Shown here piece by piece: positions 16,021 through 22,410 of a stretch of 29,442 bases of DNA (its first letter is position 1; every line of letters starts with the position of its first letter). Made by a program: the position numbers and the translations under genes. The notes beneath the pieces were generated by a model. That model saw nothing but the letters and a program-made list of their open reading frames with translations. It made no database searches and was not told the DNA's origin. Origin of the DNA: a virus; IMG/VR virus record IMGVR_UViG_3300043436_001503, positions 1 to 29,442 of that record; one strand, given 5' to 3'.

Positions 16021-16256
16021 TTTTTCCTACTAGGTCTAGGGCAATTCTCGGGCGGCACGACAACACACCAGACGGCGGTTACGAAGTTGTCGTGCTTGAT
16101 CCATCGGTCGATGTATGCGTCTGGGAACGTGTTGATCATCCTGTGGATGTGCGATTTGTCAGTGCCTGCGAGTTTTGTGAGTTGCGCGACGGTTAGCCCC
16201 TCGGGGTTGTCGCGCAGCAGTTGACGCACGATCTGCTGTCGGTGGTTAGCTCCCAT
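16017..16256 (-). CDS. Small winged-helix/HTH DNA-binding protein
   Basis: 79 residues. Residues 5-45 form a classic helix-turn-helix: QQIVRQLLRDNPEGLTVAQL, then TKLAGTDKSHIHRMINTF as the recognition helix; a beta wing may follow (IDRWIKHDNFVTAVWCV). The C-terminus is basic (RPSRKK). It is the only obvious small regulator candidate in the window and may control this or the divergent operon. Its start overlaps the preceding membrane-protein gene by 11 bases. Confidence 0.75.
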   Translation of the reverse strand: MGANHRQQIVRQLLRDNPEGLTVAQLTKLAGTDKSHIHRMINTFPDAYIDRWIKHDNFVTAVWCVVVPPENCPRPSRKK

Positions 16257-16401
16257 AGAGCGCCACTACCGCAAGCAAAAACAACACGACACCCCAGAAC
16301 TTGAGGTTAACGGACAGATCGCCATCGGAAAAGTGCAGCACGACAGGGATCAGCACCAGCATCAAGATGGATAGCGTTAGCAGGGCTAGGGCTAGTTGCA
16401 T
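16246..16401 (-). CDS. Small two-segment membrane protein (51 aa)
   Basis: ATG at 16401 gives 51 residues: a hydrophobic segment MQLALALLTLSILMLVLIPV (about 1-22), a short polar loop HFSDGDLSVNLK and a second segment WGVVLFLLAVVALYGS (about 36-51). It overlaps the gene before it by 10 bases and the HTH gene by 11. Two-helix size fits a small phage membrane protein; no holin partner is nearby on this strand. Function unknown. Confidence 0.68.
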   Translation of the reverse strand: MQLALALLTLSILMLVLIPVVLHFSDGDLSVNLKFWGVVLFLLAVVALYGS

Positions 16402-16577
16402 GGCTTGTTTCCGCAAATCTCGTCAGCCAACGACGTGTCAATTGGCGTTGCGATATCGCGCGTCAGCAGCCGAAGCCGCTGCAACTCCTCGTCTTGGCGT
16501 TGCAACTTCTCATAAGCGTCTTTGGCAAATCGCACAAGGGTCTGGTGCTTCCAGGTGTCAAAGTACGGGCCGCTCAT
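16392..16577 (-). CDS. Small coiled-coil protein (61 aa)
   Basis: 61 residues. The middle (about 14-42) is a charged helix with coiled-coil pattern (FAKDAYEKLQRQDEELQRLR). The C-terminus carries two Cys (CGNKPC). ATG at 16577 overlaps the previous stop as ATGA. No known family recognised; likely real by the chain of overlaps. Confidence 0.65.
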   Translation of the reverse strand: MSGPYFDTWKHQTLVRFAKDAYEKLQRQDEELQRLRLLTRDIATPIDTSLADEICGNKPCN

Positions 16578-16744
16578 TTGACCCTCCGAAACTCCGCTGG
16601 TTTCTTTTCTGGCGGCGGCGGCTCCATCTTCTCGCTAGGCGGCGTCCAGCCGTAGCGCCGCCAAGTAGCCTGAACGTCTGAGCCATTTGTCCATTTGAAT
16701 TTGGGATGGCCAACAGGGACCCAAGGCATTGTCAATTTAGTCAT
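16574..16744 (-). CDS. Small Pro/Trp-rich protein (56 aa)
   Basis: 56 residues: MTKLTMPWVPVGHPKFKWTN, then VQATWRRYGWTPPSEKM, then a Pro-rich stretch (EPPPPEKK) and a basic end. Four Trp in 56 residues is unusual. I recall similar short proteins in proteobacterial phages, without known role. Joined by ATGA overlaps to both neighbours (start 16744, stop 16574). Confidence 0.7.
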   Translation of the reverse strand: MTKLTMPWVPVGHPKFKWTNGSDVQATWRRYGWTPPSEKMEPPPPEKKPAEFRRVK

Positions 16745-16929
16745 CGTGTAGCTTCCTTTAGTAGTTCGATTCGCTCTCTAGCCGCACGCAGCATCGTGTA
16801 ACGCTGGTGCAGCCGCTCTAGTATCGTCACCCGACGATGCACCTGCCGCTCTTCGTTAAGCAGATTCAGAACCTGCTCTTCCGTGAGGTGCGACAAAACC
16901 TCGTTAAGCCTTCGCCAAGACAGCGCCAA
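16741..16929 (-). CDS. Small helical protein (62 aa), TTG start
   Basis: 62 residues, entirely helical and charged: MALSWRRLNEVLSHLTEEQV, LNLLNEERQVHRRVTILERL, then an Arg/Glu-rich end. The start is a TTG at 16929, chosen because GGAG lies 7-8 bases before it on the minus strand and because the only in-frame ATG would remove 44 residues. Its first 26 bases overlap the gene before it. Function unknown. Confidence 0.65.
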   Translation of the reverse strand: MALSWRRLNEVLSHLTEEQVLNLLNEERQVHRRVTILERLHQRYTMLRAARERIELLKEATR

Positions 16930-17077
16930 TTTTCTTCTCCAGTTCGTTAATCAAATTCGTCAACGCCAACTGTCGCTTGTTCAGCGAGTTCGCCTGCCGC
17001 GTGACGATCTTCATCTCGGCGCGCGCAACCTTCAATTTGGCACGCCACATATCAATTCGTTTCACAATTCGTTTCAC
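16904..17077 (-). CDS. Small basic helical protein (57 aa)
   Basis: The GTG at 17077 overlaps the helicase stop (GTGA) and has a perfect GGAGG seven bases before it, so it is preferred to the in-frame ATG at 17050. The 57 residues start MKRIVKRIDMWRAKLK and form one long basic helix with a coiled-coil pattern (about 20-50). The first eight codons come from a 12-bp tandem duplication. No family recognised. Confidence 0.68.
   Translation of the reverse strand: MKRIVKRIDMWRAKLKVARAEMKIVTRQANSLNKRQLALTNLINELEKKIGAVLAKA
17054..17077. repeat. 12-bp tandem duplication at a gene start
   Basis: AATTCGTTTCAC occurs twice in direct tandem (17054-17065 and 17066-17077). On the minus strand this is GTGAAACGAATT twice, in frame, coding VKRI-VKRI and including two possible GTG starts. 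A nearly identical GTGAAACGATT opens the unrelated small gene at 25817. Confidence 0.9.
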
Positions 17078-18408
17078 TTCAAAGCCTCCATTGCAATATC
17101 CGATAGCGCCCGTTTGTCATGCAGCGCCGCCCAAATCTTCTCGTCTACGGTTTTGTTTGTGAGCATGACGTAGCACCACACGTCGTGGCGCTGCCCCGAA
17201 CGGTGCAGACGACCAACGGTCTGCTCGTACAGTTCCAGCGACCAAGGCAGGGACAAGAAAATGATCTTGCAGCCTCCGAATTGCAGGTTAAGACCGTGGC
17301 CTGCGGATTTCGGATGCACCAGTAGCAGCTCGATCTGCCCCGCATTCCACCGCTCAACCGCCCGCTCGTCATCCAGCGTCTGAGCCTTCGGATAACGGCG
17401 GCGCAGCTCCGCAAGCTCTTCTTGATACGTGTAGGCAATGAGAGTGTTGGCATGCTGATTCTCTTCAATCAACTCGTCAAGACGATCAAATTTGTGGTGA
17501 CTAAACCACACCGATTTCTGTGTAACAATGAACTTACCGGGCGTGATGGAGGGGCTACTGTTTGTCTCGTAAATGAAGCCCGAGGCCATCTGTTGTAACT
17601 TTCCCGTTACAACACCTGCGTTGACAGCGACGGCTTTCGCGTCTGGGAACTCGACAACGAAGTTCTTCTTCATCTCGTTGTACTTGCCCAAGTCCATGTC
17701 GCAGCGCACCTCGACAACGCGCAGCGGCGGCAGCTTGTCCTTGTACTCGCCCGGCTCCAGCACGAACGTGGCGGGCTTGATCTTTTGCATCACCTGCGCC
17801 AGCGACCCTGGGCGCGGTGCCCAGTCGCCAAACTCTTTGTTCATCAGGATGAAGTACTGCTGCATGAACGCGCCTTTGGAGCGGCCCAACAGCGTCTGAT
17901 CGACGATCTTGCACTGACCGAACACGTCCTCTAGGCCGTTGCTGGTGAACGAGCCAGTCAGGCCCCAGCGAACCGGGCAGTCAAGCACCTTGGCCAGTGC
18001 CTTAAACCTAGTGCCAGAAGGGTTTTTCAAGCGCGTCAGCTCATCAAACACCACGCCGTCAAAGGCCAGCTCCTGCTGCGCCAGCCATTGGATGTTGTCG
18101 TAGTTGATCACGACGACCTGGGCCTTGAGCGCCGCCTTGCGCTGGGCCGGTGTGCCCACAGCGACGGCCAACTGTAGGCCAGGGGCCCACTTCGGTTGCT
18201 CGACGGGCCATACATCTGTACAGACGCGCTTAGGGGCCAGCACGAGCCAGCGCTTGACGACGCCATCATCGAGCATCGCCTTCATGGCCGTGAGCGTGAT
18301 CGCCGTTTTGCCTGCGCCCACAGGCGCGAGGATCATCGCCCTGTCGTGTTCGTATAGGAAGTCGGCGGCGGTCTCTTGGTAATCACGCAACTTCACGAGC
18401 CCACCCAT
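17074..18408 (-). CDS. SNF2-family DEAD/DEAH-box helicase
   Basis: 444 residues. Helicase motifs are in order: Q-like LRDYQETA (7-14), Walker A APVGAGKT (28-35), Walker B/DEAH-like FDEL (121-124, in the form DELT), motif III TGS (151-153), and motif VI QTVGRLHRSGQ (396-406). Motif VI with RxHRxGQ is typical of SNF2 superfamily 2 proteins, and phages often carry this compact single-subunit type for replication or recombination. ATG 18408 overlaps the nuclease gene by 26 bases; a GTG at 18396 (starting KLRDYQ) is an equally possible start. It is the second gene of the minus-strand operon. Confidence 0.9.
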   Translation of the reverse strand: MGGLVKLRDYQETAADFLYEHDRAMILAPVGAGKTAITLTAMKAMLDDGVVKRWLVLAPKRVCTDVWPVEQPKWAPGLQLAVAVGTPAQRKAALKAQVVVINYDNIQWLAQQELAFDGVVFDELTRLKNPSGTRFKALAKVLDCPVRWGLTGSFTSNGLEDVFGQCKIVDQTLLGRSKGAFMQQYFILMNKEFGDWAPRPGSLAQVMQKIKPATFVLEPGEYKDKLPPLRVVEVRCDMDLGKYNEMKKNFVVEFPDAKAVAVNAGVVTGKLQQMASGFIYETNSSPSITPGKFIVTQKSVWFSHHKFDRLDELIEENQHANTLIAYTYQEELAELRRRYPKAQTLDDERAVERWNAGQIELLLVHPKSAGHGLNLQFGGCKIIFLSLPWSLELYEQTVGRLHRSGQRHDVWCYVMLTNKTVDEKIWAALHDKRALSDIAMEALK

Positions 18409-18658
18409 CTACTTGTTCTTTCGTCCACAGGCATGCGTACTTCTGTTTCAGACGCGCCATGTCGGATTGGAAAATCTTCTGCAATTCGGACAACCGCCCG
18501 CCAGTGGTTTTGAGTTCGACGAACCACGTTGTGCCATCGGGCATGCATGCGATACGATCCGCAACCCCGCGTTGGTTGGGCGAGGTGAACTTGTAGGTCT
18601 TGCCGCCCATGCGCTGTACGGTCCAGTCGAAGTGTTTTTCGATCTCTGCTTCTTTCAT
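18383..18658 (-). CDS. VRR-NUC domain nuclease (small, free-standing)
   Basis: 91 residues from ATG 18658 (a GTG at 18667 would add three). The sequence SPNQRGVADRIACMPDG, then WFVELKTTGGRLSELQK is the VRR-NUC signature: a PD-(D/E)XK type nuclease with Asp in GVADR and the E-x-K of VELKT as metal-binding/catalytic residues, followed by Q (LQKIFQ). Free-standing VRR-NUC proteins of about 90 residues are common in phages, often beside a helicase as here; they act on branched DNA or ends. It is first in the operon and faces the divergent promoter region. Confidence 0.9.
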   Translation of the reverse strand: MKEAEIEKHFDWTVQRMGGKTYKFTSPNQRGVADRIACMPDGTTWFVELKTTGGRLSELQKIFQSDMARLKQKYACLWTKEQVDGWAREVA

Positions 18659-18687
18659 GGGCCGCACTCTATCACACTAAAAAACTT

Positions 18688-18734
18688 TTGCACAAGATAT
18701 TTTTCTGTGCTACAGTAGCTGCAAATCACAGGAG
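18688..18734 (+). promoter_or_regulatory. Divergent intergenic region: promoter and palindromes for the replication operon
   Basis: TTGCAC at 18688-18693 and TACAGT at 18711-18716 are 17 bases apart and form a fair sigma70-type promoter (3/6 and 4/6 matches). Between them lie inverted arms GCACA (18690-18694) and TGTGC (18706-18710), and the -10 is embedded in the perfect palindrome GCTACAGTAGC (18709-18719), both operator-like. AGGAG at 18730-18734 is the ribosome site of the GTG at 18741. The leftward gene starts only 80 bases away, so a weak leftward promoter is likely but not clear. Confidence 0.55.
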
Positions 18735-18740
18735 AATACA

Positions 18741-19865
18741 GTGCAACACTCGAAGATCGTCGGCGGCTCCACAGCTAAGCGCGTCATCAACTGCCCCGGC
18801 AGCGTGGCCCTGGTGCAACAGATGCCCCCGTCGCCGAGCAACAAATACGCCGATGAAGGCACGCTGCTGCACAACGTCATCAGCGAGTTGCTTGACAGCG
18901 ACGACGCTTTGCCCGAAGACTTCTTGGGCACCAAGTACAACGAGCAAGAACTCACGCAAGACCTCATCGACGAGAAGCTCCTGCCCGCACTGGCGGCGCT
19001 TGACAAGATTGACCCCATTGACCGCATGCGGTACGCCGTCGAGACGCAGGTGAACTTCGGCGATCTGCTGCCCGGTGTGTTCGGCTCGACCGACTTCTTG
19101 GGCCGCCTCGACGACAAGGCCATCGTGCTCGATTGGAAGTTTGGCAGTGGTGTTGCAGTCAGCGCCGAAGAGAACGAGCAGCTCATGTTCTACGCCGCAG
19201 CAGCTATGCGTACCGAGGAGGCGCAGTGGGTGTTCGATGGTGCGACCGAGATCGAACTCATCATCGTGCAGCCTCCGTCGATCAAGCGCTGGACGACAAC
19301 GCCTGAGCGCATCAAGCAGTTCGAGCGTGAGCTGGTTTCGGCGGTCAAAGAAGCGCAGCGCCCTGATGCTCGTCTGGCCACGGGCGATCACTGCCGTTGG
19401 TGCGCCGCCAAGCCGATCTGCCCGCAGATGAACGGCGCAGTTGAGCGCGCGACGCGCACGAAGATCGCCGAGCTAAATGTCGAGCAGATCAACATCATGC
19501 TGCAACAGGCCGACATGCTGGAGGACTGGATTAAGGAGCTGCGCTCCGTGGCTTTCCAGATGGCCGAAAACGGCGTGAAACTGCCCGATCACAAACTTGT
19601 GGCCAAGCGCGCCACACGGTCCTGGGTCAACGGCGCGAAGGAAGCGCTATTGGCCACGGGCCTTACCGAATCTGAACTGATGGAGATGGCATCTCCGGCA
19701 GCGGTCGAGAAGATTCTCAAAAAGAAGAAACTCGCACTGCCGCCAGATGTGACCGTATCCATCAGTTCGGGTAGCACATTGGTGCCACGGAGCGATCCGA
19801 GGCCCGAGGTGCTTCAACTTGGCGCTCAACTCAAGAGTGCCTTTCTTAAACTTGGAGTTCAATGA
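18741..19865 (+). CDS. Cas4/RecB-like nuclease, DUF2800 family
   Basis: 374 residues from a GTG at 18741 that has AGGAG six bases before it. It shows the PD-(D/E)XK set: His 44 (GTLLHNV), STD at 116-118, D131-W-K133 in the LDWKFG strand, and Q147-x3-Y151 (QLMFY). Four Cys (18, 218, 221 and 227; the last three in CRWCAAKPICPQ) have the spacing of the iron-sulphur cluster of Cas4/AddB-type nucleases. DUF2800 proteins are common in phage replication operons next to a family A polymerase. The role is probably end processing or recombination. It begins the plus-strand operon. Confidence 0.9.
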   Translation: MQHSKIVGGSTAKRVINCPGSVALVQQMPPSPSNKYADEGTLLHNVISELLDSDDALPEDFLGTKYNEQELTQDLIDEKLLPALAALDKIDPIDRMRYAVETQVNFGDLLPGVFGSTDFLGRLDDKAIVLDWKFGSGVAVSAEENEQLMFYAAAAMRTEEAQWVFDGATEIELIIVQPPSIKRWTTTPERIKQFERELVSAVKEAQRPDARLATGDHCRWCAAKPICPQMNGAVERATRTKIAELNVEQINIMLQQADMLEDWIKELRSVAFQMAENGVKLPDHKLVAKRATRSWVNGAKEALLATGLTESELMEMASPAAVEKILKKKKLALPPDVTVSISSGSTLVPRSDPRPEVLQLGAQLKSAFLKLGVQ

Positions 19866-20497
19866 TGTCTACTAGTCTGACTACTTTTTCTGGTGCTAAC
19901 CTTCCCGCAGTCGCAACGCTGTCTACCTCCCTTCGTGCCATCAACACGGATGTCGGTGGCATTGGTGCCGGTATTGCCATCCTCAAGATGGACAAGACCG
20001 GTCACTGGGTGTTCGGCGCGGATCAAACCGAGGTCGAAGACGGTTCCTTGTGGGCCGTCAACCCCTTCTCGTTCGTCCACGGCTACATTGCCTGGGGCGA
20101 CGGCGAGGTGCTCGGCGAGAAGATGGTGAGCGTAAGCCAGCCCCTGCCCGAACTTGATGCTGCCCCGCCTAACGCCAAGAAAGGCTGGGAAGTGCAAGTC
20201 GGTTTGTCTGTGAAGTGCATCTCCGGTGGCGACAAAGGCATCGAAGCGCGCTTTACGACCACTTCTGTCGGCGGCAAGCGCGCCGTGCAAACCCTGGCTG
20301 TTGCCTTGGCCGATCAGGTCGAGAAAGAGCAAGACAAGCCGGTGGCGATTGTGACCTTGAAGAAGGAGCACTATCAGCACAAGTCCTATGGCCGCATCTA
20401 CACCCCGGTCTTCGAGGTGAAAGAGTGGGTCAGCATGGATGCGGAACCTGCCGCTGCTGCTGAAGAAGCACCTGCCCGTCGTCGTCGCGTTGCGTAA
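19862..20497 (+). CDS. Replication-linked unknown protein (ssDNA-binding candidate)
   Basis: 211 residues between the DUF2800 nuclease and the polymerase, a place where related phages carry a single-strand DNA-binding protein (often DUF2815). The sequence is a beta-rich core (AGIAILKMDKTGHWVFGAD to about 100, then KKGWEVQVGLSVKCI and KSYGRIYTPVFEVKEW) with an Ala/Glu then Arg-rich tail (EEAPARRRRVA) instead of the acidic tail usual for SSBs. I do not recognise the family. The start is ATG 19862 or 19865 (ATGATG); GGAG suits the second better. Confidence 0.72.
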   Translation: MMSTSLTTFSGANLPAVATLSTSLRAINTDVGGIGAGIAILKMDKTGHWVFGADQTEVEDGSLWAVNPFSFVHGYIAWGDGEVLGEKMVSVSQPLPELDAAPPNAKKGWEVQVGLSVKCISGGDKGIEARFTTTSVGGKRAVQTLAVALADQVEKEQDKPVAIVTLKKEHYQHKSYGRIYTPVFEVKEWVSMDAEPAAAAEEAPARRRRVA

Positions 20498-20499
20498 CG

Positions 20500-22410
20500 A
20501 TGATTCTCTGGGTTGATTTTGAGACCCGTAGCGCCTGCGACCTCACGGTCGCGGGCGTTTACAACTATGCGCAGGATTCATGCACAGATGTCTTGTGCAT
20601 GTCCTATGCGTTTAATGACGCGGATGTACAAACTTGGGTGCCGGGCGAGCCGTTCCCCGCCGAAGTAAGAAACCATACCGGCCAGATTCGTGCGCACAAT
20701 GCCACGTTCGAGCGCCTTATCTTCTGGTACGTGCTCGGGCAGAACTTCAAGCTGGAGCAGTTCTATTGCACTGCAACACAAGCCCGCGCCAACTGCGCGC
20801 CCGGCTCGCTTGAAGACGTGGGCCGCTTTGCTGGCGCGTCCATGAAGAAAGACCACCGAGGCGCGCATCTGGTGCGCCAGTGCTGCATGCCGCCGTACAA
20901 CACCGAGCTGCTGCCCGAGTTAATCCAGTATTGCGAGCAGGATGTCCGGGCCATGCGCGTCGTCAGCAAGGGCCTGCGCGACTTGTCAGACGAAGAGCTG
21001 GCCGACTACCATACCAACGAGCGCATCAATGACCGAGGCGTGCTGGTGGACGTTGACTTGTGCAAGGCGGCGATCAAGTATGCGCAGGCTGAGACCGAAG
21101 AGATTCAAAAGATCGTCGCAGAGGTCACCAACGGCGAGATCACATCCGTGCGGTCTTCTAAGATGCGCGAGTGGGTGCTGGCGCGCGTGGGCGAGCGCGC
21201 CAAGAAGCTGATGGTCAAAGACGACAAGTATTCAATCGATAAAAGCGTGCGGGCCAACCTGCTCGCAATGGAGGATCCCGATGAAGTCCCGCCCGACGTG
21301 GCCGAAGTCATTCAATGCGCGGACGACCTCTGGGCGTCTTCGGTTGCGAAGTTCAGTCGCCTCGCACAACTTGCTGATGAAGAGGATGGTCGCGTTCGCG
21401 GAGCCTTCGTCTTTGCCGGAGGAAGTGCCACCGGCCGCGCTAGCTCCTATGGAGCCCAAGTTCACAATTTCACTAGAAAATGCGCCAAAGAACCCGAAGC
21501 TGTTAGAACTGCGATGGTCCGAGGCCATGCAGTTGTGCCACGATTTGGAAAGCGCGTTACAGATGTCCTACGGGGAATGCTCCGGCCCTCACTGATCCCG
21601 GCCAAGGGCAAGAAGTTCGTGGTGGCCGACTGGAGCGCAGTGGAGGCCCGTGTCACGCCTTGGGCCAGTGCCCAGCCGCAAGCGCAGGACGTGCTCGACG
21701 TGTTTCGCGCAGGGCGCGATATCTACATCCGCGAGGCAGCGGGCATCTACCGTATCCCAGAAGATACGATCGGCCCTGAGTCCGACGAGCGCCAAATCGG
21801 CAAGGTGGCCATCCTGTCCCTGGGCTTTGCTGGCGGTGTGGGCGCGTTCGCTGCGATGGGCCGCAACTACGGCATAACCTTACCCGAATCTGACGCCAGA
21901 CGCATCGTGGACGCATGGCGGCGTGCGAACTCCTGGGCCGTGGCCTACTGGCAAAACCTAGAGGAAGCCTACACCCGCGCGATGCGCAATCGTGGGCACG
22001 AGTTCAAGGCGGGTAAGGTAACCTATATGTTCGATGGCCAACACCTTTGGTATTCATTGCCATCGGGCCGCATACTTTGCTATCCATTCGCCCGCCTGGA
22101 AGCCGAGGGCGTGACGTATGCAAAGAGTGCGTGGAAACCCTCAGCCGATGCAAAAGAGTGGCCGCGAGGTCGTCTGTGGAAGGGTCTGGCGTGTGAAAAT
22201 ATCACGCAGGCCACCGCTAACGATCTGCTTCGCCACGCGCTGCGCCAACTCGACGACGTGGTGCTCCACGTTCACGACGAGATCGTCCTCGAAACGAGTG
22301 ATCCAGACGCAGCCGAAAACCTTAAACGTGTGATGTGTACGCCGCCCGCGTGGGCGAGCGATCTGCCCCTGAATGCGGGCGTGAAAACAATGGAGCGATA
22401 CGGCAAATGA
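20500..22410 (+). CDS. DNA polymerase, family A, with 3'-5' exonuclease
   Basis: 636 residues. The exonuclease domain has D6-x-E8 (VDFETRS), N67 (AHNATFERL) and Y144-x3-D148 (YCEQDV). The polymerase domain has motif A with D377 (DWSAVEAR), an O-helix with R431 and K435 (RQIGKVAILSLGFAGG, so Gly-Phe replaces the usual Tyr-Gly), and motif C H592-D593-E594 (VLHVHDEIVLE). It is compact; there is no 5'-3' exonuclease domain. It replicates the phage DNA with the primase-helicase that follows. It starts 2 bases after the upstream stop and its own stop overlaps the next ATG. Confidence 0.95.
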   Translation: MILWVDFETRSACDLTVAGVYNYAQDSCTDVLCMSYAFNDADVQTWVPGEPFPAEVRNHTGQIRAHNATFERLIFWYVLGQNFKLEQFYCTATQARANCAPGSLEDVGRFAGASMKKDHRGAHLVRQCCMPPYNTELLPELIQYCEQDVRAMRVVSKGLRDLSDEELADYHTNERINDRGVLVDVDLCKAAIKYAQAETEEIQKIVAEVTNGEITSVRSSKMREWVLARVGERAKKLMVKDDKYSIDKSVRANLLAMEDPDEVPPDVAEVIQCADDLWASSVAKFSRLAQLADEEDGRVRGAFVFAGGSATGRASSYGAQVHNFTRKCAKEPEAVRTAMVRGHAVVPRFGKRVTDVLRGMLRPSLIPAKGKKFVVADWSAVEARVTPWASAQPQAQDVLDVFRAGRDIYIREAAGIYRIPEDTIGPESDERQIGKVAILSLGFAGGVGAFAAMGRNYGITLPESDARRIVDAWRRANSWAVAYWQNLEEAYTRAMRNRGHEFKAGKVTYMFDGQHLWYSLPSGRILCYPFARLEAEGVTYAKSAWKPSADAKEWPRGRLWKGLACENITQATANDLLRHALRQLDDVVLHVHDEIVLETSDPDAAENLKRVMCTPPAWASDLPLNAGVKTMERYGK

